DNA of 64,000 nucleotides from CAKSQF01 sp963628435 (GCA_963628435.1 CAVGEY010000003.1:62001-126000), one strand, 5' to 3'. Positions 1 to 8,963 are shown, counted from the first letter of the stretch. The notes: generated from the letters alone by a model not told the origin. Program-made: numbers and translations.

Positions 1-348
1 CTGTCGGGCGCCGGAATCATAAAAAAGAAAGACGGATTCTACGCGGTAAGCCGTCTCGCGGCTCTGCCCGAAAAGGGCGTGCTTTCGCCCGGAGTGAAGC
101 TCGGCGAAATCAGAAAGGGAAGATTTATACCGCATCACAGATTTTTCATGGCGTACGGACAGCTCTTCAAAAACAGATTCGAGCTTACAAAAGCGGAAGC
201 CGCCGATTATATCAGGGGGCTTGCGATTCCGTGTCGGCATTTTGAGGGATACGGCGCTGCCGCATACTGCGGATGCACTCTCGGCGGCGTCAAGGTGAGC
301 GAGGGCATCGCGAAAAATCACTATCCGAAAGGGCTTCGCGCAAACTGA
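1..348 (+). CDS. RsmF/RsmB-like rRNA cytosine-C5 methyltransferase, C-terminal part
   Basis: The 5' end lies outside the window; the reading frame is open from base 1 and ends at TGA 346-348. The visible 115 residues match the C-terminal RNA-binding region of NOL1/NOP2/Sun-family methyltransferases of the RsmF type. The hallmark is the tail GGVKVSEGIAKNHYPKGLR, where G-x-K-x-S-x-G-x-x-K-N-H-Y-P-K-G-L is the usual ending. These enzymes methylate a cytosine of 16S rRNA using S-adenosylmethionine; the catalytic cysteines would be in the missing part. A strong terminator follows 22 bases after the stop, so this is the last gene of its transcript. Confidence 0.8.
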   Translation: MSGAGIIKKKDGFYAVSRLAALPEKGVLSPGVKLGEIRKGRFIPHHRFFMAYGQLFKNRFELTKAEAADYIRGLAIPCRHFEGYGAAAYCGCTLGGVKVSEGIAKNHYPKGLRAN

Positions 349-370
349 TCTGTTAAATCTATCGAAAAAA

Positions 371-409
371 ACATCCGCTGTCGGTGTCCGGACAGCGGAT
401 GTTTGTATA
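371..409 (+). terminator. intrinsic terminator after the methyltransferase gene
   Basis: A perfect 12-bp stem (371-382 with 391-402) closes an 8-base loop. A short T-rich stretch follows. It lies between convergent genes, so it may also stop transcripts coming from malQ on the minus strand, which ends at 451 (As precede the stem on the plus strand). Confidence 0.75.
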
Positions 410-450
410 TTGTGCCGTATTTTTTGTATGATACGCCGAATTTTCGGAAG

Positions 451-1902
451 TCAGCCGTTTTCAATCCGTCCGTACATATCGTTTATGTAGCGCCATCTGC
501 CGCGGTCGATTGATGCAAGCTGATTTTCGGTCAGTCTGAATCCCCAGTTTTTGTCGGCGATACCCGGCGTGTTCATGCGTGTGTCGGCACCGTAGCCGAG
601 AATGTCCTGAATCGGCATTATGACACGCGAGGCGGGCGAGCGAAGCAGAGTCTTTATTATTTCGGGGCAGGCATCCTCCCATTTTTCGTAGGGGTATCCG
701 ATATAATCGGTTATAAGATGCTTGTCCGGATCGGACGATTCCCAGAGATAGCCGAGCAGGGTGTTGTTGTCGTGTGTTCCCGAATATGCCACGCAGTTTT
801 CGGGATAGTTGTGCGGCATGTGAATCGAATTTTGCGAGAGAAAGGCGAACTGAAAGACGCGCATACCCGGCAGTTTCGACTTTTTCAGCAGTTTGCGGAC
901 TTTTTCGTCAATATCACCGAGGTCTTCGGCAATCAGCAGCTTTTTGCCGGCCTCCGATTTCAGCGCGTTTACAAGATCTGTTCCGGGGCCGGGCATCCAT
1001 TTGCCCTCTTTTGCGGTTTTTGCCGATGCGGGTATCGCGAAATATTCGGAAAAGGCACGGAAATGATCTATTCTCACCCCGTCGAAAAGGGTGAGCTGCC
1101 ACGCGATGCGCTCGCGCCACCAGCGGTAGCCGTCTTTTTTCATCTCGTCCCAGTTATAAAGCGGATTTCCCCAAAGCTGTCCGTCGGGTGAGAAATAGTC
1201 GGGCGGCACGCCCGCGACCGCCTCGGGGCGCAGATTTTCATCGAGCAGGAACAGATTCGGATTGCCGCAGACATCGGCGCTGTCGAGGTCGGGATAGATC
1301 GGCAGGTCGCCGATCAGCTCGATGCCGCGCTCGGCGGCATACGATTTGACAAGCATCCACTGACCGAAAAACTTGTACTGTATGAATTTGTGCATAAACA
1401 GAATGTCGCCGCGCGGCTGTATATTCCCGTCAAACTCCCACCATGCCTTGCCGCCGTTTGCCTCTTTTTTTGCCATAAAGTCGCAGAAATCGGCGATATG
1501 GGGGTGATTTCCGATAAAATCGTCAACTTCCGCGCGGATTTTCCCGTCGGCGTATGCTCTCACCGATGCCTTATACAGAAGGGGCAGACGCTCTTTCGCG
1601 AGTCTTGAAAATTCGCAGAGATAGGGAGTTTTCTGATATGACGACGCAAGCTCTTCTTCGGTAATCAGTCCCTCGTGGGCGAGGGTGGGAATGTCGATGA
1701 AATAGGGATTGCCGGCGAAAACCGAAATCGCCTTGTAGGGCGAGCCGTGCTCATCCGGCCAGCCGAACGGGAGAGTCTGCCAGACCGAAAATCCGCAGTC
1801 GGCGAGCAGATCTATGAATTTATATGCCGGTATGCCGAACGAGCCGCAGCCGCATTCGCCGGGGAGAGAGGAAATATGCATCAGAACGCCTGATTTTCTC
1901 AT
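451..1902 (-). CDS. malQ: 4-alpha-glucanotransferase (amylomaltase, GH77)
   Basis: This enzyme moves maltooligosaccharide segments between alpha-1,4-glucans in the cytoplasm, in maltose and glycogen use. The 483 residues are typical of short bacterial MalQ. The three GH77 carboxylates are visible: nucleophile Asp279 in GVRIDHFRAF, acid/base Glu326 in LLIAEDLG, and Asp378 in YSGTHDNNT. The N-terminal HISSLPGECGCGSFG motif is also characteristic. The ATG has an AGGAGG ribosome site 8 bases upstream. It lies 62 bases downstream of the glutaminase-family gene on the same strand and probably shares its transcript. Confidence 0.93.
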   Translation of the reverse strand: MRKSGVLMHISSLPGECGCGSFGIPAYKFIDLLADCGFSVWQTLPFGWPDEHGSPYKAISVFAGNPYFIDIPTLAHEGLITEEELASSYQKTPYLCEFSRLAKERLPLLYKASVRAYADGKIRAEVDDFIGNHPHIADFCDFMAKKEANGGKAWWEFDGNIQPRGDILFMHKFIQYKFFGQWMLVKSYAAERGIELIGDLPIYPDLDSADVCGNPNLFLLDENLRPEAVAGVPPDYFSPDGQLWGNPLYNWDEMKKDGYRWWRERIAWQLTLFDGVRIDHFRAFSEYFAIPASAKTAKEGKWMPGPGTDLVNALKSEAGKKLLIAEDLGDIDEKVRKLLKKSKLPGMRVFQFAFLSQNSIHMPHNYPENCVAYSGTHDNNTLLGYLWESSDPDKHLITDYIGYPYEKWEDACPEIIKTLLRSPASRVIMPIQDILGYGADTRMNTPGIADKNWGFRLTENQLASIDRGRWRYINDMYGRIENG

Positions 1903-1927
1903 TTGCGTGCCTCCTGTAAAATGTGTC

Positions 1928-1951
1928 GGGCGCCCCGATTACGGGACGCCC
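1928..1951 (-). other. intercistronic RNA hairpin between glutaminase-family gene and malQ
   Basis: In the minus-strand RNA this forms a 9-bp stem with one U-G wobble and a 6-base loop. Read as plus-strand RNA, the same position is a C-A mismatch, which suggests the minus strand is the functional one. The run after the stem on the minus strand is only ACATTTTAC, so it is at best a weak terminator. It may instead stabilise or separate the two messages. Confidence 0.45.
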
Positions 1952-1964
1952 TTTTTTTATCGCT

Positions 1965-3917
1965 TTATCGGCAGATTTTCATCTTTCCGGATGCTTCGAG
2001 AAGCTTGATGAACAGACCGCCCTGAACCGATCTGTGTCTGAATCCTCTCTGGAGACCGGTCGATGTCCAGTACCAGTCGGTCATCGGGCAGCGTGATTCG
2101 GTGAAGTTGTATGCCTTCCACAGCGGCTCGATCATTTCTTCGAAATATGCTCTGTCGTCCGAAAGGGTTGCCGTCCAGACGAGCCAGTCGGATTTTGTAT
2201 ATGTCATGCGGTTGTCAAGCGGCAGACCGTAGGGCAGAGTCTTTTCCCTGTAAGATTCGAGCTCCGATTTTATGACATTCCTGTCCATGAGATTTGTTCC
2301 GAACAGCTTATCCCAGACGATGTTGTATTTCATCGAGAATGTGCCGGGACGGTCGTATGCGAGACGGTAGGATCCGTCGCCGTTTGCGGCGCGTACGGCC
2401 CAGTCGGCGCAGAGTGCCTTAGCATCGGCAAGTTCTTTTTCGCACTTGTCGTTATCGCCGAGCATTTTATAGATAAGTCCGAGACCGATGATGCCCGAAA
2501 TCGCTTTGAGCGAGAGGTTGGTGTTGTGAGCGAAGTGGCCCGCAAAATCGTCGGTGCAGAGCTGATTTGCGGGATCGGCGCCGTACTTCTTTAAGTAGGT
2601 CGCCCACATTTCGAGCAGATCGAGATTGTCTTTCGCGAAGCCGACATCGCCGGAGGCGATTGCGGCTGCCGCTGCCATGACGATCATGTTTCCGCATTCC
2701 TCTACCGGCATCTGACCGTTGATGTTGTTGCCCGCGTAAACCTGTCCGTTTACAAACGGATAACGGCCGGCGTCATGCGGAGCGAAGTCGAATTTCAGCT
2801 TCTTCGACCATTCGTCCGAACGCGAATATTTCATAATCGGGCGCATCATGCCGAGAACGAGTTCGGGATTGTAAAGTAAGAACATCGGAATCGACGGATA
2901 GGATACGTCGACGGTTGCGGCGCAGCCGTTCGAATGACACTCCTTCGAGATGTAGAGAATGTTGCCCTCTTTGTCGAGTACGAGTTTGTGAGCGGCGCAG
3001 ACCTGACGGTATGCGAGCTCGAGCAGTTCGGCATAGTGCGCGCCGCCTGCCGCTTCGGCATCGGCGTAAAGTTTCGCGCCGAACGCGTCCGCTTTTTCTT
3101 TGACTTCTTTATAGTCGCCGAATGCCTTTACGATTTCATCGGTAATCTTCTGTCCGTCTTTGTTCCAGTAGCTTTTCAGGTGATCGCCGAAATAAATTAT
3201 CGATTCGATGTCGTCATACGCGAAGGTAAAGAGCGCGCCGCATTTGGGACAGCCGATTTCTTTCTCCGCTGTTACGAATGTCATGAAAATCGAGCTGCCG
3301 TGGCGTTCTCTTTCACGGAATACGAGCGGAATTTCCTCAACGCCGACCTTGCCGCCTTTTACCGACAGGTAGAAGTAGCCCCAGTCAATACGGATGTCGT
3401 CGCCGTCGCGTCCGAGAACGTTCTGCACACGGTTGCCGATTCTGGCGGTCTGTATGCCGTCTTCTTCGAATGTTTCGGTTTCAACCGACCCGAATCCGCG
3501 GAAATCAAGGCAGATTTCTTCGGAAACGGCGATTTTCACGCTGACTTTATGCTCGGCTCCGTCAAGCGACTCGTATCCGATTTTGAGATAGCTTATCGGA
3601 CGGGTGAGGTAGTAGTAATCGTCGGGCAGAAGCGGAGTTGTGAATGCGGCCGTCATTTCGATGCCGCCCGCTCTGAACTTGTACTCACTGGTGAGAGCCG
3701 ATACATGAAGGGATACCTGCTCCATTTTGGGGAGAGGTCTGTTGTGAACGCCCATGAAAATATATTCGGTGCCGTCGATGCAGGCGGTTCCGAGAATGGT
3801 GTTCGGCTTGCCTGTCCAGTGTTCGGTGGTTGTGTCGTTAAGTCGGTCGGCAGGCGACCAGACCGAAAAATAAGGATCGACCGTGATAAGCGGTACTGAC
3901 GGAGGTCTTAATCTCAT
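1965..3917 (-). CDS. glutaminase-family protein (GtaA-like; DUF5127/DUF4965/DUF1793 architecture)
   Basis: A 650-residue protein that opens with the family signature VDPYFSVWS (residues 13-21). Its middle and C-terminal parts resemble the DUF4965 and DUF1793 alpha-barrel regions of fungal GtaA-like glutaminases, e.g. YPSIPMFLLYN and RFPFVNGQVYAGNNINGQ-like stretches. Bacterial members are common beside carbohydrate genes and their substrate is usually unproven. No signal peptide is seen, so a cytoplasmic location is inferred. The frame is open a further 56 codons upstream. I chose ATG 3915-3917 because it has an AAGGAA ribosome site, starts exactly at the family N-terminus and lies downstream of a consensus promoter. 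Confidence 0.8.
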   Translation of the reverse strand: MRLRPPSVPLITVDPYFSVWSPADRLNDTTTEHWTGKPNTILGTACIDGTEYIFMGVHNRPLPKMEQVSLHVSALTSEYKFRAGGIEMTAAFTTPLLPDDYYYLTRPISYLKIGYESLDGAEHKVSVKIAVSEEICLDFRGFGSVETETFEEDGIQTARIGNRVQNVLGRDGDDIRIDWGYFYLSVKGGKVGVEEIPLVFRERERHGSSIFMTFVTAEKEIGCPKCGALFTFAYDDIESIIYFGDHLKSYWNKDGQKITDEIVKAFGDYKEVKEKADAFGAKLYADAEAAGGAHYAELLELAYRQVCAAHKLVLDKEGNILYISKECHSNGCAATVDVSYPSIPMFLLYNPELVLGMMRPIMKYSRSDEWSKKLKFDFAPHDAGRYPFVNGQVYAGNNINGQMPVEECGNMIVMAAAAAIASGDVGFAKDNLDLLEMWATYLKKYGADPANQLCTDDFAGHFAHNTNLSLKAISGIIGLGLIYKMLGDNDKCEKELADAKALCADWAVRAANGDGSYRLAYDRPGTFSMKYNIVWDKLFGTNLMDRNVIKSELESYREKTLPYGLPLDNRMTYTKSDWLVWTATLSDDRAYFEEMIEPLWKAYNFTESRCPMTDWYWTSTGLQRGFRHRSVQGGLFIKLLEASGKMKICR

Positions 3918-3966
3918 AGCATAATTTCCTTTCAAAAATAAGAAATTCAAAAAAATCTTACAGCTA

Positions 3967-3995
3967 ACTATAACATAAAAAAGCACCGATGTCAA
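3967..3995 (-). promoter_or_regulatory. sigma-A promoter for the glutaminase-malQ transcript
   Basis: On the minus strand TTGACA (3990-3995) is followed after exactly 17 bases by TATAGT (3967-3972). Predicted transcription starts about 40 bases before the ATG at 3917. Confidence 0.8.
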
Positions 3996-4078
3996 GCAGA
4001 ACGACCAAACTTGCAGACAAAAACATCCGGAAATTTGTAAATTATGGAAGAGGCGGCCGTTCTGACGGTATGGCGATA

Positions 4079-4107
4079 TTGACAAAATCGCGCGTATGAG
4101 TTAAAAT
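4079..4107 (+). promoter_or_regulatory. sigma-A promoter for the WYL regulator gene
   Basis: TTGACA (4079-4084), a 17-base spacer, then TAAAAT (4102-4107). It is divergent from the promoter at 3967-3995, about 85 bases away, leaving room for a shared operator for the WYL protein. Confidence 0.8.
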
Positions 4108-4137
4108 ATGAAAAAGAAATGAAACGGCGGAGGGAGT

Positions 4138-5133
4138 ATGGCGGACAAACTCGGAAAAAAGGCAAGGGTGCTCTATGTTTTGAGATATCTGTCCGAACTG
4201 ACCGACGATTCGGTCGGTCTTTCGGAAAAAGAAATCAGCGCGAAACTTCTCGATGATTACGGGATAGACGGCGACCGCAGACAGCTTTACGACGATATCG
4301 CGACTCTCGAACTCTGCGGATATAACATAGAGAGAAGCGGCAAACCGCAGAAATACAGGCTTGTGGAGCGTGAATTCAGTCTGCCCGAACTGAAGCTGCT
4401 GGTTGACGCCGTTCAGTCATCGAGATTTATCACGGTCGAAAAATCAAGCGAACTTATCGGGAAGCTCGAAACGCTCTGCTCGAGACGCGAGGGCAGGGAG
4501 CTTTCGAGATCGGTTCACGTGCAGAACCGTATCAAGGCGATGAACGAGTCGATTTACAGCAATGTTGACGTTATCGAGTCGGCAATCACTCTCGGCAGGC
4601 AGATCGAATTCCGATATTTCAAGTGGAACGCGAAACACGAAAAAGAGCTTCGCCACGGCGGAAAATTCTATACCGTAAGTCCGCTTGCGCTGACATGGAC
4701 AGACGAAAACTACTATATGATAGCGTGGGACGACAATGCCGGAAGTCAGAAAATGCGGCACTACCGTGTCGACAGGATGCTTGACATCGGGTTGACAAAT
4801 CTGCCGAGGCTCGGCACCGACAGTTTCAACCGCGCCGACATGGGAATATACACGAACAGACATTTCGGAATGTACGGCGGAGAGGACACCGCGGTAAGAC
4901 TCGAATGTGACGACTCGCTTGCCGGAGTCATCATCGACAGATTCGGATTTGAGCCGAACTTTTTCAGGGCGGGCGATCATTCGTTTTACGTCACGGTAAA
5001 TCTTACCGTTTCCGAGCAGTTTTTCGGATGGCTTGCGGGACTCGGAAATCTCGTGAAAATAATCTCACCCGAATCTATCGCGGACAAATATGCCGCGTAC
5101 CTGACCGGAATCGCGAAAATGTACGAAAAATAA
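4138..5133 (+). CDS. WYL-domain transcriptional regulator
   Basis: A 331-residue regulator. Residues about 10-75 form a winged helix-turn-helix region (LSEKEISAKL ... DRRQLYDDIATL). Residues about 130-230 form a WYL domain, including SPLALTWTDENYYMIAWDD, which normally senses a ligand. The ATG has a GGAGGGAG ribosome site. It is transcribed divergently from the glutaminase-family/malQ operon, so it may control that operon; this is inferred from position only. Convergent bidirectional terminators separate it from the next minus-strand operon. Confidence 0.88.
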   Translation: MADKLGKKARVLYVLRYLSELTDDSVGLSEKEISAKLLDDYGIDGDRRQLYDDIATLELCGYNIERSGKPQKYRLVEREFSLPELKLLVDAVQSSRFITVEKSSELIGKLETLCSRREGRELSRSVHVQNRIKAMNESIYSNVDVIESAITLGRQIEFRYFKWNAKHEKELRHGGKFYTVSPLALTWTDENYYMIAWDDNAGSQKMRHYRVDRMLDIGLTNLPRLGTDSFNRADMGIYTNRHFGMYGGEDTAVRLECDDSLAGVIIDRFGFEPNFFRAGDHSFYVTVNLTVSEQFFGWLAGLGNLVKIISPESIADKYAAYLTGIAKMYEK

Positions 5134-5143
5134 AGCCGAAAAA

Positions 5144-5179
5144 ACAGACGGACAGATTCTCTGTCCGTCTGTTTTATGT
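5144..5179. terminator. bidirectional intrinsic terminator
   Basis: A perfect 12-bp stem (5144-5155 with 5161-5172) with a 5-base loop. It has T runs on the 3' side of both strands: TTTTATGTTT on plus and TTTTTTCGG on minus. It serves both the WYL gene and the minus-strand gene ending at 5180. Confidence 0.85.
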
Positions 5180-5641
5180 TTAAGTGTTTTCTCCGGAACC
5201 GGAGTCATCTTCTTCTTCATCTTCATCGGGGAGAACGGTCAGCGCGTGAGACGCCCGTCTGCCCGATTCGATATAATATATGAGAAAGGCGTGATAGACG
5301 AGATTGAGCATCGGCGAGAACAGATCGGCAAGAGTCTTGCCGCCCGCCGCGAATACAATCGCGATCCCGAACAGGATGTCGACACCGACAAGCAGATCCG
5401 CCGTTACAAACCAGCCCTCTCCCTCCTTCATCATGAAAAAGAGAAATACGGCTGCGGCAAGCGACGCCGCCGCGACTATGATGAGTATAACCGCAGCTGC
5501 CGTTTTACCGTCGGCTTTTGCCGAGCTTATGCCGAAAGTAAGCGAAAAGCAGGGAATCGTGAGATAAAACGGAAGGGTGATTTTCGAGCTTACCGCGATA
5601 AGAAGGCAGTTCAGCGCAGACAGAATCGATGCGGCGAGCAT
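5180..5641 (-). CDS. small integral membrane protein, unrecognised family
   Basis: A 153-residue hydrophobic protein with about four membrane segments and an acidic tail (DEDEEEDDSGSGE). I do not recognise the family. The first ATG (5639-5641) has no ribosome site and would start inside a hydrophobic segment. The frame is open upstream for 24 more codons, giving a plausible basic N-terminus (IIKRRAELRARIAVSRVN), but with no ATG, GTG or TTG. The true start is therefore uncertain. It is the last gene of the minus-strand cluster that begins near 8963, and its upstream frame overlaps the end of the CPBP protease gene, suggesting translational coupling. Confidence 0.6.
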   Translation of the reverse strand: MLAASILSALNCLLIAVSSKITLPFYLTIPCFSLTFGISSAKADGKTAAAVILIIVAAASLAAAVFLFFMMKEGEGWFVTADLLVGVDILFGIAIVFAAGGKTLADLFSPMLNLVYHAFLIYYIESGRRASHALTVLPDEDEEEDDSGSGENT

Positions 5642-5691
5642 ATTTACGCGCGAAACCGCGATTCTGGCCCTGAGTTCGGCGCGGCGTTTGA

Positions 5692-6723
5692 TTATTCGTT
5701 CATCGGCGATAGGTCATCACCTCCGACGGCTTTCTTTTTCGGCCGGAAAAAGCATACATAGAGCATCGCGATAAATACGGGAATCGAAATATAGGCGACC
5801 GCCTCATATACGATATTGTAAACCGCGTTTTCCGAAAGCGACTGTCCGTATATCTCTACAAGATAAGAGGGAAGGCTCATCAGATTGAATCCGAAGTGGC
5901 AGAGTACCGACGCGTAAAGCGAGTTGTATCTTACGAATACCGCGCCGAGCATGAATCCGAGAATGCTTGCGTAAATCGCCTGAAAGAGATTTCCGTGGAA
6001 AACGCCGAATATTATTCCGACAAATATGACCGACAGCCATGCGGGAATGGCGTGTCTCATACGGGTGACCATAAATCCTCTGAAAACGAGTTCCTCGATT
6101 ATCGGCGCGAGAATGATTCCGCCGAGGATATATGGAATTATGCCGCCTGCCGTGTAGACGGTCGTTGTCTGGCTGTAATTTTCGAGCAGGCTGTTCGGGA
6201 TGACGCCGATCTGCGAGAGCAGGTTGATGGCTATCGTCAGCACGCCGTTTGCGCAGAGTCCCATGAAAAAGCAGGTGAAAACCGAGCCGAGCGATATTTT
6301 GTTGAACAGTCCTCTGTTGTCCTCTCGTGCGGGAGAGCGTTTGGTAAGCAGGATAAAGAGCGCGAATACGGCGGCGACAAAAATATCCGAGATGATCGTT
6401 ATCGTCATCGCGTTCGAATAAATCCTGTCGATGACATAATTCATAAGGCCGTCGATGTCGAGTTCGCCGCTGTTTATAACATAGCCGAGTGCGATGACAA
6501 ATTCGGCGGCGAAATTGACCGCGAGAGTTATTCCGAAGTAGATGCCGAAATATCCGAATGCTTTTAATGCCCATACGACTTTGCGGGTTTTCTTTTTCGG
6601 TTTTGCATCGTCTGTCGGGCATTCGGCGGCATTATTTACGGCCGCGGGCTGTTCGGGAGTGTTTTCTTCGGGCTTGTTCTGAAGATTTGTGTCCTGATTT
6701 GTTTCAAATTCGCTGTCGGGCAT
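5692..6723 (-). CDS. CPBP-family intramembrane metalloprotease (CAAX/Abi type)
   Basis: A 343-residue polytopic membrane protein carrying the three motifs of the CPBP (Abi) family: the EE..FRG motif as Glu210-Glu211-Leu-Val-Phe-Arg215, His243 in FHGN, and His276 with Asn280 in HFGFN. These residues form the metal/catalytic site in the Rce1-like fold. The N-terminal 50 residues are a hydrophilic, proline- and lysine-rich cytoplasmic tail. Roles in this family range from protein maturation to bacteriocin immunity and cannot be fixed here. It sits in the minus-strand membrane-gene run with 20-30 base spacings. Confidence 0.88.
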   Translation of the reverse strand: MPDSEFETNQDTNLQNKPEENTPEQPAAVNNAAECPTDDAKPKKKTRKVVWALKAFGYFGIYFGITLAVNFAAEFVIALGYVINSGELDIDGLMNYVIDRIYSNAMTITIISDIFVAAVFALFILLTKRSPAREDNRGLFNKISLGSVFTCFFMGLCANGVLTIAINLLSQIGVIPNSLLENYSQTTTVYTAGGIIPYILGGIILAPIIEELVFRGFMVTRMRHAIPAWLSVIFVGIIFGVFHGNLFQAIYASILGFMLGAVFVRYNSLYASVLCHFGFNLMSLPSYLVEIYGQSLSENAVYNIVYEAVAYISIPVFIAMLYVCFFRPKKKAVGGDDLSPMNE

Positions 6724-6746
6724 AAAAAAGCCTCCTTTGTTGTCTG

Positions 6747-7274
6747 TTAATCTTTAATCGGTGTTTTCTTGTTTTCCGAATTAAATCTCGAATAGGCGAT
6801 TTTGCGCATAAAGCAGATTATCGTGACAGCAGACGCGAGTCCGGATACGGCCTCGAATGCGACTGCCGCCTTAATCGCTTTTTTGGTAAAGAGAATCTTT
6901 GACGGATCGGTCAGATCGGCGAAAATAAAGCAGAGAATCGCGACTGCGGCGATTATCGCGAGAGTGGGGAATATCGAGAGCGCATATCTGCCGTCGCAGA
7001 TGAATTTGACGAGTATTATCGAACATTCGAAAATGATAATCCACGAGAAAACGGTCATAAGCGATTTTGTCATCTCATGGTCGATAAACGCCATTGTCGG
7101 GTTGAATCTGTCGGTTATGTAGAATGTCAGCATGGTGAGTGAAATCGCGACAAGAAAATGAGCGAGTGTATAATAAATTCCGCGAAAAAATTTCATTGCA
7201 GATGCAAATTTACGGCTCTTTCCGCCGCAAACCGCTCCCCTTTCTTTAAGATTGTCAGTCGGTAGTTCCGACAA
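6747..7274 (-). CDS. membrane protein, unrecognised family
   Basis: A 175-residue protein with about four hydrophobic segments (roughly residues 33-52, 70-88, 98-118 and 135-155) and hydrophilic ends. No recognised motif. Its start overlaps the end of the phosphodiester glycosidase-like gene by 20 bases, so the two are probably co-translated. Confidence 0.7.
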   Translation of the reverse strand: MSELPTDNLKERGAVCGGKSRKFASAMKFFRGIYYTLAHFLVAISLTMLTFYITDRFNPTMAFIDHEMTKSLMTVFSWIIIFECSIILVKFICDGRYALSIFPTLAIIAAVAILCFIFADLTDPSKILFTKKAIKAAVAFEAVSGLASAVTIICFMRKIAYSRFNSENKKTPIKD

Positions 7275-8406
7275 TTTCGCCGATGCAGATTATATCGCTG
7301 ATATGGCGTTCGGAGCCGTTGGCGTTCGCGACCTTTACAAGCAGGTCGCCGCGGTACCAGCCGTAGGTAGACGCGCCGCCGTCAAGGTTGTACGCCGATT
7401 GGCAGCCCGCCTCCTCCATAATCTGCGCGAGGACATCGAGATTGACTCCGACGCCGTGCGACGCTTTTTCACCGTTGTTTCGGTATCCGTTGACGACCGC
7501 GAGCACATAGTGGCCGGGCTCCACACAGCCGATTGCGGCACGCGGATTCCATCGCCAGAGGCTTGAATCTATATCGGTGAGCGCGTTGCCGTTCCCGTCC
7601 ATCAGCGCGGGGCCGAAGCTCCAGATCTGATACGGGCCCTTGGCGGCAATCTCATCCCAGTCGTAGTTTTTCGGCGATACCGTTTCCATACTGCCGTCCC
7701 AGTAGAGAACACAGATGTCCTCGGTGATATAACTTGATTTTCTGATGATGTTTCCGTTGCGGACGATGACCTTTTTCGATTTGTCGTAACCGTAGTAGAG
7801 GTCGCCGCTTATCGCCGCGATCGTGTTGACGATTTTGTTTCCTGCGGTATCGATGTCGACAAGGTCTTCGATGTCGAGATAGCCTTTTGTATAAGATGTG
7901 TAGAAATTCTCCACATTTCTCACATAAACGTCGATAACATAGTAAACGACATGTTCGCTTGAAACCGCGCCGCCCTGATAGTATGCCTGTCTGAGCGTTC
8001 CGTCAAACGAGGTCAGCTTCATATATATATCATGGCTCTTGTAGCTGTCATCGGTAACCGTTATGCTGTCGTCGGATGAAAACAGCATGCCGAATTTTTC
8101 GCCGAAATCGCCCGATGTGTCATAAGAGGGCGTTATCGGCTTTTCGGCTGTCGTTATGTCGGCGGAGCCTGTTGACGGCGTGCCTGTTATCGGCGCCGTC
8201 GATGTTGACGGCGTTTTCGTCGTCGTTTTTATCGGTTTGGTGAAGTCCTGATTGACGCTGTCGGTGTCGGTTGTCGGGCGGTCAAGTCCCCACAGCTTTT
8301 TCACGTGATGAAAATAGCAGAACGGGAGCAGCAGAGATGCGGTCAGCAGAAGATCTATCGCGATTATAACCGCGGCATGAAGCGGTTTTTTCGTTTTTCG
8401 GTTCAT
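7255..8406 (-). CDS. phosphodiester glycosidase (NAGPA-domain) surface protein
   Basis: A 383-residue protein with one N-terminal membrane anchor (about residues 10-30), a Thr/Pro/Ser-rich linker (about 40-90) and a C-terminal NAGPA domain. The domain shows RAAIGCVEPGHYVLAVV, a SHGVGVNLDVLAQIM helix and the family hallmark YNLDGGASTYGWYRG. Relatives of this domain cleave phosphodiester-linked sugars and are often found in exopolysaccharide loci. The protein should face outside the cell. It follows GtrA by 18 bases, consistent with a role in cell-envelope glycan processing; the substrate is unknown. Confidence 0.85.
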   Translation of the reverse strand: MNRKTKKPLHAAVIIAIDLLLTASLLLPFCYFHHVKKLWGLDRPTTDTDSVNQDFTKPIKTTTKTPSTSTAPITGTPSTGSADITTAEKPITPSYDTSGDFGEKFGMLFSSDDSITVTDDSYKSHDIYMKLTSFDGTLRQAYYQGGAVSSEHVVYYVIDVYVRNVENFYTSYTKGYLDIEDLVDIDTAGNKIVNTIAAISGDLYYGYDKSKKVIVRNGNIIRKSSYITEDICVLYWDGSMETVSPKNYDWDEIAAKGPYQIWSFGPALMDGNGNALTDIDSSLWRWNPRAAIGCVEPGHYVLAVVNGYRNNGEKASHGVGVNLDVLAQIMEEAGCQSAYNLDGGASTYGWYRGDLLVKVANANGSERHISDIICIGEIVGTTD

Positions 8407-8424
8407 TGTTATCCGCTCCTTTGA

Positions 8425-8910
8425 TTAAATATCGGTGTCGCTGTCCGTATCGGCTTCTTTCTGCTTTTTCTTGCCGAAAACAAGCGCTTTCTGGAAGAAA
8501 TATGTCAGAATGAACATAATCGTTTCGGCAAGCGGACTTGCGATTTCGGTCGGGATATGTACGAGTCTGACGAGAATTTCGAGAAGTCCGAGATTTTTTA
8601 TGAGAAACACCGGAATCGCCACGGTGTAGTATTTCGCGTATTCGGGCCCGATTTTGCCGTTGTCGTTGAAAACGAATCTGCGGTTTACGAAGAAGTTCAT
8701 ATTTGACGATACGATCCAGCCTGCGGTGGCGGCGATTTCGAGGTTCGCGGGCAGATCTTCAAGCAGATGTTCGAGCAGAAGCAGAATTATATAGTTTACC
8801 GCGAATGCGGCGAGAGATGACAGCCCGTATCTGATAAAGGTAATCGACAAAAGTTTTTTTACCGAGTTTGTAAGCTTTTTCAAAACTGATCTGATCCTTT
8901 CGGAAAACAT
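8425..8910 (-). CDS. GtrA-family membrane protein
   Basis: A 161-residue four-helix membrane protein of the GtrA family. The signature FIRYGLSSLAAFAVNYIILL lies in the first helix, and NMNFFVNRRFVF follows the second. GtrA proteins are thought to help move polyprenyl-linked sugars across the membrane. The ATG at 8908-8910 lacks its own ribosome site but lies inside a 27-codon upstream ORF with a strong one. Translation is therefore probably coupled to that ORF. Confidence 0.88.
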   Translation of the reverse strand: MFSERIRSVLKKLTNSVKKLLSITFIRYGLSSLAAFAVNYIILLLLEHLLEDLPANLEIAATAGWIVSSNMNFFVNRRFVFNDNGKIGPEYAKYYTVAIPVFLIKNLGLLEILVRLVHIPTEIASPLAETIMFILTYFFQKALVFGKKKQKEADTDSDTDI

Positions 8911-8963
8911 AGCGCGGAAAGCATTTTCGGAAAAATGTCCGACGCCGCTTTTAACCTAAACAT
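8880..8963 (-). CDS. 27-codon upstream ORF overlapping the GtrA start
   Basis: ATG at 8961-8963 is preceded by a near-perfect GGGAGGTG ribosome site. The frame runs 27 codons (starting MFRLKAASDIF) and stops at 8880-8882, about 30 bases inside the GtrA gene in a different frame. GtrA has no ribosome site of its own. This fits a leader peptide or coupling ORF; no family is recognised. Confidence 0.5.
   Translation of the reverse strand: MFRLKAASDIFPKMLSALCFPKGSDQF

Noticed and set aside
1928..1951. Plus-strand terminator
   Set aside because: A T-run follows on plus, but no plus-strand gene lies upstream and the stem has a C-A mismatch in that RNA; the minus-strand RNA pairs fully.
2934..3899. 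321-residue plus-strand ORF
   Set aside because: Antisense shadow of the glutaminase-family gene, which has promoter, ribosome site and clear family motifs.
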